Source of the DNA: Sindora glabra
Lineage: Eukaryota; Streptophyta; Magnoliopsida; Fabales; Fabaceae
Assembly (NCBI GenBank): GCA_020226215.1
Contig: CM035232.1
Location: 60,645,220-60,709,219 of the forward strand
Direction: 5' to 3'
DNA length: 64,000 nt
Shown in pieces: positions 38,727 through 51,550 of the stretch. Made by a program: the position numbers and the translations under genes. Under the pieces are notes generated by a model, which saw nothing but the letters and a program-made list of their open reading frames with translations, had not been told where the DNA came from and searched no databases. How positions within the stretch are numbered: position 1 is the stretch's first letter; every line of letters starts with the position of its first letter.

Positions 38727-40357
38727 TGTAACACTGAAAATTTATTTATAGTGTTGAGGCATAAATTATGGCACATTAAGGGTTATAACCTTATAAATGA
38801 TAAAGTATATAAGGATAAGGAAGGGACTGATGCAAAAGAATAAGTTGGATTTAAATAAAGGTAATTGAGAGATTTTAGTTAGAAAGAATTTTATAAGTAT
38901 TAGATTATTGAAAATTAAAAGGATTGAGAATAGAGACTATCTAGAAAGATATTTTACAAAAAATTATAGGAAGTAGAATTTAAAAATATGAAAACCAAAT
39001 TCTAGATGATATAACATGAAAATAAAAATAATTGAGAAAATTAGAAATATTAAGTGGGTTAATAAGAATCAAATGAAATATTAAAAGAAATTGAAGGTAA
39101 TTATATGCTTCTACAATTTCTACACACTTGGCAATTTTTTTACTATAACTTGATGAAGAAATGCCTAAATAATGAACTATTAAAATATTTTGAATATAAA
39201 CATTCGAGGCTATGATTCATATAAATTTGATGATTTAATTTGTAACTAATTAACACCAAAATTCTCTTGAATATAAGATAAAATTAGATGTCACCATATT
39301 GACCAGCTCATAGTATTTTAGTCATAACATTTTTTAGGGACATCTAATTGATACAAATTTGGAGCCATTAGTTGGAAGACATATACAACTAATTTTCATG
39401 TAAAAATTCAAAGTATTCAGTGAGATATGAATTTCCTCCTTAAAAGTGATGTGATTAAGGCTGTAAAAATAGGGTATTCAAGGTACAAATGCACATGCCC
39501 ATGAAAAGTGATTTGATTAGGTAAGAAAAATAAATGAGGCTATATGTGGATTAAGGCTTAATCCAAATTGAAGTGTTATAGGATAAATATATGTATAAGG
39601 ATGGATCACTAAGGGTGAGAAAGGACCTATATAGAAGATAAAGGCTTATTCACTAAGAAAATAACTAGTAGTGTGAATAGAAATGGACTCCAAGAGCCAA
39701 ATAAGATGGCCTATTCAACCTTAGGTATGGAAGGACTGAATGGTCCACTTTAGTTTCTCAATGAAAGTTGAAATCCCATTGAATTTGATTTAAACTTAGG
39801 AACCAAGTGTACATTAATTATTATTATTAGTGTAAGAGGGCTAATTAGCCATGCATTTTAAGAATTAATTTGGATTAAATTAAAACCCTTATTACATGAT
39901 AATAAGGAAGCCAATAAGATGAAGATAGCTAGAAAAATGACACACTTGGCATCTTAACCAAGTTAAATTAATCAAAAATAAAAGACACACCCCTCTTCTT
40001 GTCATTAGTTTACAATAACTCTCCTTACCTTACATTAATTTCTTCATTTATTCCTCCTTCTCCATAAGAATTGGACCTCATCGATTCTTGCTCATTCAAA
40101 ATTTGGTTTCACAATATTATCATGAGGCCTCCACCTAAAATCAAAAGGGAAAAGGATGACCATATGGGAATATAGGGAAATAATCCATATTAAGAGAAAG
40201 GAAACATTAAAACAAGTAAGGTTTTCTTGATCATTAGAGTTTTTTCTTTTAAAGTTTCTTTTAAAGGTTTTAGTAATTTGATATATCATCCTAAAGAAAG
40301 AACCTAAGGAGGATAGTCAGTCAAATTCTCCTATTAATGATGTAAGTATTCTTCCTA
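38727..40357 (+). repeat. probable second LTR-like sequence
   Basis: TGTAACACTGAAAATTT at 38727 resembles gypsy LTR starts, and the following 1.5 kb has the composition of LTR sequence without a coding frame. I have no second copy or target duplication to confirm it. Confidence 0.3.
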
Positions 40358-42882
40358 CACTAATGTTCTAAGATTTTTAACATATCACCCATTAAAAGAC
40401 GTGCTTGAAGATTGCATGAAAATTTGAAATAAAGATCACATAAATAAAATATATGTGTAAAGATTAGAAAAGATAGCAATAAATTGATGGGAAGATGAAT
40501 AATTTGTTAAAATGATGTTTTGTATGATTTTGGAATTTTTTAGTGATGAAAATCCTTATAAAAATGACCATCAGTATTACAAAAGGCCATTTAACGTTAA
40601 TTGTATGCAACATTCTACATTAGTTACTGCTTGACATATATACTAGGGTCATTGTAAATTCAATATATTTAACGTTGAATTTTTAAATCAATGATGAATA
40701 CCTATGACAATGTTATTTTTTATAAGAAAATTGACATGTGATTTCTAGTATATTCTTGAATAATTGAAATATGATGTTAGTTTTTTAATTTGTAACTAAC
40801 ATTGATATTCAATTCTCCATAAATTTCAATCAAGATATCGCTTTTTTAAATAATTGATATTTAATGTATAATATGATAATAGGTTTATATGATAACTAAT
40901 GTTACTTATTGGGTTTTCTTTTAATCTTTAGGAATTCTCCTAAACCTCACTATCGATAGTAGTATTCGACCTAATTACATAGTTCAGTAACTTACATTAC
41001 CATATAACCTAATTATAAAATCTAGCAACTAATATTACTATGCAAGCAATAATAACAATATTTCAAGCCCTATTTTAGTGTTTTTATTATCAAGATTAAT
41101 ATCCCAAATACAATAAATTGAAAAAAAATGAAGAATTATACATATACTTAGGTCCAAATAGTAGAAGACATATAATATGTAGATGTACAAAAATTGAAAA
41201 TAATACCTTAAAATATTAAAAAGGAATGACAAAAATATTTATGAATCCCACTGTGGCAAAACAAGGGTACAAGGATGTTAGAATTAATGTTATAGGTGAA
41301 ACATTAATGTAATATGCTTTTATTGGAGAGAAATTTATTAATTGACTTATGCCATTAAACTTTGATGGTATTGTATGTTGTTTGAATTGCTTATGTGATC
41401 TTGGCCTTTTATATAGAAATACATGTTAATTTTCTTTTGAAAAGAAAAAAAAAATCTACCATCTTTTCTTCAAAAAATCCACATACCTAAAACCTTAAAT
41501 AATAAAATAAAAAATAAAGAATTCAAACATATTAACACAATACATAAGAAATAAATACTCTTAATTAGGTAAGAGAAATAAAGTGTTCAAGCAAATCTTA
41601 ACATTGAGAAGTAGATGCTAGTAATAGTAAACAAATTGTTGTTTTTTATGTGAAGAAATTACAATAGACTTCCAACTTACAAAAAAAAAATCAATTGGTT
41701 AATCACTTTATAAGGTATTCTCTCTTTCGTGAGGAAAACTCTTTCAATTTGTGATATATATTTACAATTTGATGGACAAACTTTCAATTTCAACTCTTGC
41801 CTTTATTTTCACAAGTTTGAAGGAAAGCAAAATGATATCGTTTAAGTATCCAGTATCCCATGTCAATTATAAACTAAAATCGATATTGTAATCCTAATGA
41901 TAGCTTTACTTTTCTACTTATTAATTTATTACTTTAATTAAGAAATTAAAGTATAGACTTGGTTATTGTTATAGAATAAACTTGGTATACTATTTTTTAA
42001 AAAAAAATTGTACATTTGTTATTGCTCTAAAGATAGAAACCAAACTTATTACATAAATAGCATGGTAAACATTTATTGATGCAAAAGAGCATCACTTTTT
42101 AAATAAGATTAAATCATTCAACAACATATATAAATGATTTTCATAATGCATGCAAAACAATATATACTTATGCAAATACTTACTTATAAGTACAATTATA
42201 TATACATTTTCATTTACAATCAAACCCTATAAGTTTACATTTGGCAATGCCTGCTTATGCCAGTGCTTTTGTCTTTCTCAATACATATATAACTTATTCC
42301 TTCTGCTAGATTGCTACATATTTTACATTACAAGGTCCTATGTTTCCTTTAAAAAAATGCATGTTTACATATAAGACAAAATTATATGTTTTATAAGTGT
42401 CTAACTAACTGAAATGCAAATAAATTAACCTATCAAGCTTCTAATTGTTGTTTATGTGCTTGACCATGCTAGCCATGTATTTACACACATAGTATTCATA
42501 TTGCACGTTACCTTCTTATATAGGTCACTATAATAAACTAATATAAAATAGTGTCAATTTCATGCAATGATAATCAATCACTATATTAGTACCTAAACAT
42601 GTACAAGAATGTTACCTTAACTACCATCTATTCAATGTTGACCTCAGTGGAGCTTTGCATCTTGTAATATATATTCATTGTCTTTATTAATAACTCTTCC
42701 AATCCTTGCACAATTTATACCTTAACAAGTCAAACTAGTAAATCATTTTCAACCTCGAATAAACCATGCTCAACATGTAGTGGTAGTTATAACATTATCA
42801 AAATCAAAGTAAGACAACAAAGGAGAAAATATAACTAAAGTTGAATTAAGGCCCATCCTTACACTAACATACCTTTAGTAAT
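40358..42882 (-). mobile_element. CACTA-like relic, left part (split by Athila)
   Basis: The minus-strand C48/Ulp1-like frame of 55949-56500 continues here across the Athila insertion: LEELLIKTMNIYYKMQ (about 42720-42670) and YEYYVCKYMASMVK (about 42505-42455). The second matches the protease motif ECGYYV...KYM, but the catalytic cysteine position reads Y. Between about 40590 and 40930 there are short hairpin repeats such as TTAGTT...AACTAACAT, matching those at 58140-59330. A CACTA-like terminus at 40358 is weak. Confidence 0.45.
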
Positions 42883-44364
42883 TGATAAGTGCACAAATAC
42901 ACCTAAATTCTATGTGTTTCATCCACTTATTTACTTAGTATTTTGTGCAAATTGATTGAAAAGGACACTTAGATGCTCTATATTTTGTTTTCAGGTCATA
43001 AAAAGACACATATGAGCATTAGAAAAGAATCCAGAGGCAAAACCATTCAAATCATGAAGCAATGAAGCAAGATTGTTCACTCAGCAAAGAACACGGGCCG
43101 TGTTGAACCCCGTGTTCATGGCCGTGTTTCGTTCTGGACTGCTTCGAGACTTCACTGAGTCATCCAGAGAAGAACACGGTGTGAACACGGACCGTGTCAC
43201 ACACCGTGTATATTTCTGTCATCTGCCTCTGAAGAACACGGGGGGTGTCGCACCCCATGTAATATGCCGATCAGTCTCTTTGAAAAACACGGGGTAGAAC
43301 ACGGGCCGTGTACTACCCCGTGTACATTACTGTTTGACAATTCGTAGGAGAACACGGGGCGTGTCACACAACGTGTTTCTTGTCGCTCAAACTTTCGCAG
43401 AGAAACACGGGGTACAACACGGGCCGTGTTGGACCCCGTGTACATCAAAAATATAAGTTTTTGCGTGAGATCAGAACAAAAAGGAAGAATCCTGGTGAAT
43501 TAACAAGGGGAGCTGTTGGGAGAAGCCTTAGGGGAGATCAAAACTCATCAAAGGCGCCCTCTAACACGGATTCAAGCAAAGAAGTGAAGAATCAAGCAAG
43601 AAATTTGTAAATCTTCATGGATTGTTTGACTTCCTTCTCTGTTTTCTTGTTTTCTTCTGATCTTGAGATGTTTTCACACTAAACCTTTGTGCTTAGCTTA
43701 GGTGAACTTGTTCATGGAGTTATGGAACTGAATTTTATATAATCTAGCTTGATTTACTATTGAATTATGATTTGATCTTGCTGTTTTGTCTGGAACAAGC
43801 CAATTTATCCGGAATATTGGATTTATGTTACGGATTAGTTGATTTTAGGTTGAAATGACTAATTAATTAATCGGATCTTGCATGGTCATTGGGAATATCA
43901 ATTAGACTTAGGAATTAAGTTGATTGAATTCTTTTGCACAGGATGAAATGTCCAAAATTGGATTCTAAGCTAAGTTAATGCAATCTGGATTAGTGGTTAC
44001 TAGAGTAATTCTGGACACTTAATCTCTTGGTTAGTAGCTAGTAGCCTTGCAATGAGGTATAGCTTAATTGTGGTAATCCAGCAATCTTAATTAACAGTAA
44101 ACCAAGTTAGGGAATTATATTCATTCCATGATGAAATGTACAAGGGATCCTTAAGCTAAGTACGCTTTTATTCACTTGAATCAAACCTTGTTTTGATAGC
44201 TAAATTCTGTTTTACAACTTATTCTCAATTCATACTATCAATTGATCTGCCTAGATAATTTTACTTGAGATTAGTTAGTACTCAACCTACAATCCCTGTG
44301 GAGAACGATAATCTTTTATACTATAACTAGACTTAAACCGTGCACTTGCGGGATTTAGAGGTCA
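42883..44364 (+). repeat. Athila 5' LTR
   Basis: Starts TGATAAGTGCAC, ends TTAGAGGTCA; 1,482 bases. It contains six spaced nested palindromic modules (43089-43443). The rest is AT-rich with no recognised frame. Frames that run through the palindromes (43073-43297, 43380-43610) are by-products. Confidence 0.96.
43089..43443. repeat. nested palindromic modules in the 5' LTR
   Basis: Six modules start at about 43089, 43173, 43235, 43286, 43351 and 43403. The fullest (43286-43324, 43403-43443) have outer arms ACACGGGGT/ACCCCGTGT around an inner AACACGG/CCGTGTT, nearly perfect over about 38 bases. The others are degenerate or half-length. Spacers of 20-45 bases are unrelated. The same array occurs in the 3' LTR (54667-55022). 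Confidence 0.9.
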
Positions 44365-44370
44365 AGTTTT

Positions 44371-44390
44371 TGGCGCCGTTGCCGGGGATT
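44371..44390 (+). other. primer binding site for tRNA-Asp
   Basis: TGGCGCCGTTGCCGGGGATT starts six bases after the LTR and complements the 3' end of plant tRNA-Asp (GUC), the primer used by Athila/Tat elements. Confidence 0.93.
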
Positions 44391-44566
44391 GTATCCAGTT
44401 GATATTAACTACAAGTTTTAAGTGAATTAGACTGGGCAATTCTTTTTCTTTTACTTCATAATTCATCTTGTTTTACTTTTTCTTATTTTTTTTTATATAT
44501 ACAACGTTTCTTTCTCACCTTGTTCTGTTTTAGTGCTACTTAATCATTTTGCAGAGAATCGAGTAT

Positions 44567-47500
44567 ATGCGAAGAGGAAGTCTCGACGAAATTCTTGACT
44601 TAGATCCAGAAATTGAAAGAACTTTGCATAGGAGAAGAAGAGAGCAGCAGTCAATTCACAACCAAGTAGAAGTCTTCACTGAACCAGTAAATCAAAACAT
44701 GGATAATAGATCACTTCGAGAGTTTGCAGCACCCGATGCCACTGGTCTTCAATCCAGCATACGAAGGCCCGCTGTTGAGGCAAACAACTTTGAATTGAAG
44801 CCAGCGTTGTTGTCTATGGTGCAGCAAAACCAATTCGGTGGATTGCCAATGGAGGACCCCAACCTCCACATCCAGATTTTTCTTGAATACTGCGATACAA
44901 TAAAGGTCAATGGCGTACAAGCAGATGCCATCAAGCTTAGACTCTTCCCATTCTCCTTAAGGGATAGAGCCAGAGCTTGGCTGCATTCTTTACCAGCTGG
45001 ATCAATTACCATATGGGAAGAGCTACTGAGGGCTTTTCTTTCAAGATACTTTCCTCCAAGCAAGACTGTGCAATTAAGGAACGAGATTACTACATTTTCT
45101 CAGAGGGAAGGAGAATCCCTGTTCGATGCTTGGGATAGATACAAAGAGCTGCTAAGGCTGTGTCCACATCACGGATTAGAAAGATAGCTTGTTCTTCATA
45201 CCTTCTACAATGGTTTGAATTACAACACTAGACTTACTGTGGATGCTGCAGCTGGAGGTGCCTTGATGAATAAAAGGCTAGATGAAGCTTATGAGCTGAT
45301 TGAAGACATGGCTTTGAACCATTATCAATGGTCAAATGAGAGGGGACCATCAAGAAAAGCAGCAGGTAAGTATGAGTTAGATGCCTTTAGTCATTTATCT
45401 GCTAAAGTAGATGCATTAGGAACTTTAGGCAGCAAGGTAGATGCTCTAATGGCTAAATTTGATAAATTTCATGTTAACAGCGTAAATACAACAGGTGCTA
45501 CTGACATTGTTTGTGAGATTTGTGGAATTACAGGGCATATTGCAGCTGAATGCACCTTGGGCCAAGACTTTACTGAGCAAATGAATTATGTGAACAACAG
45601 TGGTTTTGGACAGAAAAATCAGAAAGAACCATATGGAAACACTTACAATCCATCATGGAGGAATCATCCAAATTTCTCCTACAAGCCCACCCAACCATAT
45701 AACACACAAACCACCACCAATAGATCGCCACCACCCGGTTTCCAAGGTCAAAGATCATACAATCCACCAGCCCAACCATCCTCTACTGCAAAATTAGAAG
45801 GCCTATTGGAGAAATTTCTTATTTCTCAAGAGAAGACCAATGAGGAATTTAGACAACATGGAAGACACATGGAAGATTCAATTAAGCAATTGTCTTCTAA
45901 GGTAGATTCTTTGGCTACTCATGGAAAGATGCTGGAAACTCAAATTGCCCAACAAGCTTCAGCATCTTCTTCAAGAGCTTATGACCAACTCCTTGCTCAA
46001 CCAGAATCAAATCCAAGGGAGCATTGCAAGGCAATAACTCTCAGGAGTGGAAGATTATTGAATGATCCTATTGCCACTCAAGAAACTGGAAAAGAGACAA
46101 GTGTGGAAGAAGAGCAAAAACAAGGCAATGAAGCCTCAATCTCTAAGGAAGCTGAAGAGAAAGAAGGGGAACTACTAGAAAAATCAAAATATATTCCTCC
46201 AGAACCGTACAAACCGCCTGTCCCTTATCCTCAAAGATTGGCCAAGGCTAAACTGGATAAGCAGTTTGGAAAGTTCTTGGAAGTGCTGAAGAAATTGTAC
46301 ATCAATATTCCCTTCACTGATGCACTTTCACAAATGCCTTCATATGCTAAATTCTTGAAGGACATTCTCTCCAACAAGAGGAAGTTAGAGAAGCATGAAA
46401 CTGTGGCTTTGACTGAGGAGTGTAGTGCCATCATTCAAAATAAGCTACCTCCTAAGCTAAAGGATCCAGGAGGCTTCTCCATCCTTTGCGTTATAGGAAA
46501 TATCCCTATTGATCGGGCATTATGTGATTTGGGGGCAAGTGTGAGCCTTATGCCACTGACGGTTGCTAAAAGATTGAACATTGAGGAGATGAAGCCTACT
46601 ACGATTTCACTTCAACTAGCTGACCGCTCAGTCAAATATCCAGTAGGTATTCTCGAGGATGTACCTATTAAAGTGGGTAAGTTTTTCATACCAGTTGACT
46701 TTGTTATCCTTGAGATGGAAGAGGATGCTCAAATCCCTATTATTTTAGGTAGACCATTTCTTGCCACTGCTGGAGCTTTAATTGATGTTAAAAATGGTAG
46801 ACTGTCATTATCTGTTGGGGATGAGAAGGTTGAATTTAATTTAAATGAATCCATCAAATTACCTGTTTGTGAAGACTCCATATGCAGGGTAGATGTGCTA
46901 GATAAAGCTGTGAAAGAAGACCATAAAAAGGGAAGCCTCCAAGATCCTCTTGAAGCATGTCTAGTTGCAAATGGAGTAGTTGAAACTGAAGAAGTTGCTG
47001 CATATGCCCAGTTTTTGGATGTAAGCCCACCACTTCCCCTCCCTGTTGAAGCTATTGAACAATTGGAAGTGGAGTCCAACAAAGCGATTACTGAGGAAGA
47101 CGAACCGCCAAAGGTAGAACTTAAACCTCTCCCATCTTCCCTCAGGTATGAATTTTTGGGACCCCATTCTACCTATCCTGTTATAGTTAATGCCAATCTA
47201 TCTGCTATGGAAACAGAAAAATTACTTAGGCAGCTTAGATTTCGTAGGAGAGCTTTGGGGTATTCAATTTCTGATTTGAAAGGGATTAGTCCTTCTATTT
47301 GTATGCATAAGATTTTGTTGGAGGATGACAGTAAGCCCTCCATTGAACACCAAAGAAGGTTGAATCCTAATATGAAAGAAGTTGTAAAGAAGGAAATAAT
47401 GAAACTGTTAGATGCTGGGGTAATTTACCCAATTTTCGATAGCCAGTGGGTTAGCCCGGTTCATGTTGTGCCTAAGAAAGGGGGGCTAACTGTAGTGAAA

Positions 47501-49999
47501 AATGAAAATGATGAGCTAATCCCCACTAGGACGGTCACGGGTTGGAAAATGTGGATTGACTATAGGAAATTGAATAAGGCAACCCAGAAAGATCATTTCC
47601 CCCTTCCCTTCATTGATCAAACTCTGGAACGATTAGCTAAGCATTCATATTTCTGTTATTTGGATGGCTATTCTGGTTTCTTCCAAATTCCTATCCATCC
47701 AAATGATCAGGAAAAGACCACATTTACGTGTCCTTATGGCACATTTGCATATAGAAGAATGCCTTTTGGTCTGTGCAATGCTCCAGCTACTTTTCAGCGT
47801 TGTATGATGGCAATCTTTTCTGAATTCATTGAAAATATCATGGAAGTTTTTATGGATGATTTTTCTGTATATGGCACTTCCTTTGATAACTGTTTAACCA
47901 ATTTATCTCAAGTTTTGCAGAGATGTGAAGAGGTAAATCTGGTTCTCAATTGGGAGAAATGCCATTTTATGGTAAGAGAAGGGATCGTCCTTGGCCATCA
48001 AGTATCTGAACATGGCATAGAAGTGGATAAGGCCAAGGTGGACATTATAGAGAAATTGCCTCCCCCAAATTCTGTCAAGGGAGTGAGGAGTTTTTTAGGA
48101 CATGCCGGTTTCTACTGACGTTTCATTAAAGATTTCTCTAAAATAGCTAAACCTTTGACTAACTTACTTGCTAAAGATGTTCCTTTTGATTTTGATCAAG
48201 ATTGTTTGGATGCCTTTTGCAGGTTAAAGAAAGCCTTGATATCTGCCCCAATCATGCAAGCACCGGATTGGAACCTACCTTTTGAGGTGATATGCGATGC
48301 TAGTGATTATGCAATAGGAGCGGTGCTTGGCCAAAGAAAGGACAGAAAAGTTCATGCAATTTATTATGCAAGCAAGACTCTTGATGAAGCTCAATTGAAT
48401 TATGCCACCACTGAAAAGGAACTTCTTGCTGTGGTTTATGCAATCGATAAGTTCAGATCTTACTTAGTGGACTCAAAAGTGATTGTTTTCACAGATCATG
48501 CAGCCATCAGGTACCTTCTAAGCAAGAAGGAAGCTAAACCTCGACTCATCAGATGGATCCTCTTGTTGCAAGAATTTGATCTGGAAATTCGAGATAAGAA
48601 GGGTACTGAAAATGTTGTAGCTGATCATCTCTCAAGGCTGAAGCAAGAATTAGGAGATGAGGAAGACAAGGACATGCCAATCAATGATGCCCTCCCTGAT
48701 GATTATTTGTTGGCTGTCTCTTCTTCCGCCATCCCTTGGTTTGCTGATTATGTGAACTACATTGTGAGTGGAGTTTTACCTCCGGACGCAGGATACCAAA
48801 GGAAGAAGAAGTTTCTAGCTGAAGTAAAGCACTACTTTTGGGATGAGCCCCTTCTATTTAGGAGATGTGCTGATGGCCTATTTAGAAGATGTGTACCTGA
48901 GGAGGAAATTGCGAGTATTCTGTTCCACTGTCATTCCTCTCCATATGGAGGACATTTTGGTGCCTCAAAAACTGCTGCAAAGATCTCCTAGGCAGGATTT
49001 TATTGGCCGACTCTCTTTAGAGATGTTCATCAATATGTCACTTCTTGTGACCAATGTCAAAGGGTTAGGAACATATCAAAGAGACATGAGATGCCCTTGA
49101 ATAACATTCTGGAGATTGAAATATTTGATGTATGGGGAGTTGATTTCATGGGACCATTCCCACCTTCTTGCAGCAACAGCTACATCCTTGTGGCAGTTGA
49201 CTATGTATCCAAATGGGTGGAAGCAATTGCTACTCGAACTTGTGATGCCAAAACTGTAGTTAGATTTTTTAAGAAGGTGTTGTTCCCTAGGTTTAGAATC
49301 CCTAGAGCTGTCATAAGTGATGGAGGGTCTCATTTCATTGCCCATCAGTTTCAATCGCTCTTGAGAGGGTATAGAGTAACCCATAAGATTTCTACTCCAT
49401 ATCATCCTCAAACCAGTGGGCAAGTCAAGCTTTCCAACAGAGAAATTAAATCCATCTTGGAAAAGACAGTGTCTAGATCACGGAAGAATTGGGCACTCAA
49501 GTTGGATGATGCTCTATGGGCCTATAGAACTGCCTTTAAAACTCCAATTGGAATGGCACCATTTAGGCTCATCTATGGGAAGAACTGTCACTTACCAGTA
49601 GAAATGGAACACAAGGCGTATTGGGCAATCAAGTTGCTCAACTTTGACCTACAATCTGCTGGAGAGAAGAGAAAGCTCCAACTTCTTGAGCTTGAAGAAT
49701 TAAGGAATGAAGCTTATGATAATGCTAGAATCTATAAAGAGAGAACAAAGGCTTGGCATGACAAGCGAATACTTAGAAGGGAATTTCAAGAAGGAGACTC
49801 GGTGCTCTTGTTCAGTTCGAGACTCAAACTATTTCCAGGGAAGCTAAAGACAAGATGAACTGGACCGTACCTTGTGAAGAAGGTATATCCATTTGGAGTT
49901 GTGGAGATTTGGAGCGAAAGCACCGGAAATTTCAAGGTTAATGGCCAAAGATTGAAGAAGTATATTGCTGGGCCACCATTAATGGAAGCACCAGACTAA
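44567..49999 (+). pseudogene. Athila gag-pol polyprotein with four in-frame stops
   Basis: One frame of 1,811 codons including the final TAA (49997-49999); the first ATG in frame is 44567. Order: retrotransposon gag (residues about 75-235), zinc knuckle CEICGITGHIAAEC (316-329), protease with DLGAS (aspartate 654), RT with FMDD (1095-1098), RNase H (VICDASDYAIGAV, TDHAAIRYL), integrase zinc finger (HCHSSPYGGH, CDQC) and DDE core (VDFMG, ISDGGSHF). Stops: TAG 45185, TGA 48116, TAG 48989, TGA 49856; each is one transition from a sense codon. At 49427-49429 the codon is AAG (Lys) where the third catalytic acid is normally Glu. The frame never shifts over 5.4 kb, which fits a young insertion with point mutations only. 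Confidence 0.95.
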
Positions 50000-50265
50000 T
50001 AAAGAAACAGGGGTCGAGCTTATGACCTTAAACAAGCGCTTCTTGGGAGGCAACCCAAGCTTGTTTTTCTATTTTCTTGCCTTTTAATCCTTAGTTTTCT
50101 ACTTTTCAATCTGAGTTACTAAGTAGTGGAGGAATTTAAGTCATTAAGTGTTGAAGTTGAATGCTCATTTTTGCATGTGGACTTTGTCTTTGAGGTAGAT
50201 TAGGCATGAATTCATGATTGTTATCTATTTTCTTACACAGAGGGCTGAAAACGCACTACAGTGAG

Positions 50266-50733
50266 ATACACGGTGTAAAACACGAGTCGTGTACTACCCC
50301 GTGTACCTCACTGTCTAGCCAATTTTACAAAACTTGTGATTTTCAACGCAGTCCAGTAAGAAACATGGTGTATAACACGGACCGTGTTAGACCCCGTGTT
50401 CCTCACTGTCTAATTCGCGTAAAAACTTTATGATTTTCATGAAGGATCAAAGAGATACATGGTACAGAACACGGACCGTGTCATACCCCGTGTACCTCTC
50501 TGGTTGAACCACTGATGAGAGCGTTTGAACTTTAGCCTTCCAGAAAGAAACACGGGGTACAACACGGACCGTGTTTAACCCCGTGTTCTATTACGCATTT
50601 TGTTAGTCTTCCCCAGAGAGAAACACGAGACATAACACGGGTGGTATTTGACCCCGTGTACAACTGCGAAGTTTGTTATCATGTTTCAGAGAGAAACACG
50701 GGGTACTACACGGGACGTGTTTGACCCCGTGTT
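50266..50733. repeat. nested palindromic modules in the internal spacer
   Basis: Six modules at about 50266, 50361, 50455, 50548, 50621 and 50693, with the same design as in the LTRs (ACACGGGGT outer arm, AACACGG/CCGTGTT core, ACCCCGTGT outer arm). Spacing is wider (72-95 bases). The lead-in AGAGAAACACGGGGTAC at 50690 is close to that at 43400, so the arrays share an origin. Confidence 0.9.
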
Positions 50734-51537
50734 CCTGTGCAGGGGAGCTTTTAATCGACAAAAACTCAGATTTTTCCAGATTTTCCCCCATTCTCTCCTT
50801 CTTACTCGCAACCCTAGCTTCTCTCTTTGCATTTTCGCACTCCATACTGCCAAATTACACCGATCAAAGTGTTTTATTTTGCTATTTGAGGTTGTTTAGC
50901 TAATTAATTTGCGATTTAATCGGTTAAAACGCTGTGATTTGGATTCATCTTCTCATCTTTACACGAACTAGGGTTCTGTTTATCATCCCACGAGGTTAGT
51001 GCATTTCCTTTGAAATCCTTGGAGTTTATTGATATTTCTAATGATTATTACCTTCCATTACATGTTAGAATTCATAGGAATGTTGAAATCCTCTGAAATT
51101 GATGATTGATAGGTTGATTGAATGACCTTACAAAGCAATGTTCATGGCAATTCACTGGTTTTCTTGATTGAACTTGCTTCTTTGATGATTAATTGAGCAA
51201 AATAGATTCTTAGATTGATAAATTGAGTTAGAATCTCTTATTAATAAGGCTAGAATTGTTGATGCACAAGTGTGATTGATTGACTTAGTTTCCTATTGGA
51301 CTGCAATCCCACTACTCATGTGTTAGATCTTGAACTGCTTGAATTGGAACTTTGTGGTTAGTTATGTTTCAAGTTTTTGAAGTTTAATGCTTGATTGCCT
51401 TATTGCCTGCTTTGCCTCATTGACATAATCACTCCATTGCTCTCATAGCTTATTGCTTGATTGGCTGTTTGCTATTGCTGAATCTTTATTTTTGGGATTT
51501 GCTGCTGGCTGGTATACACTCTCTAAATTTGTTGATT

Positions 51538-51550
51538 CCTTTTGCAGACA
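51538..51550 (+). promoter_or_regulatory. candidate 3' splice site before the Athila ORF
   Basis: CCTTTTGCAG ends four bases before the ATG at 51551. Spliced subgenomic RNAs for the 3' ORF are known in some plant gypsy elements. A similar ATTTTGCAG ends at 44554, 13 bases before the gag ATG. Not proven here. Confidence 0.45.

Larger units (their letters stand above)
50000..51550 (+). other. Athila spacer between pol and the last ORF
   Basis: About 1.55 kb without a gene. It holds a second palindromic array (50266-50733), then a T-rich stretch ending CCTTTTGCAG just before the next ATG. Frames at 50218-50903 run through the palindromes and have no recognisable product. Confidence 0.8.

Noticed and set aside
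43089..43443. Regularly spaced repeats resembling a CRISPR array
   Set aside because: The units are imperfect nested palindromes with uneven spacing inside the LTR of a plant retrotransposon, and no cas genes exist here.
43073..43610. Open frames through the LTR palindromes (also 54651-55189 and 50218-50903)
   Set aside because: They are read through GC-rich repeats, differ between strands only by palindrome symmetry, and have no family resemblance.
46729..47167. Long minus-strand frames within gag-pol
   Set aside because: Shadows of the plus-strand polyprotein, which has all the domain motifs.
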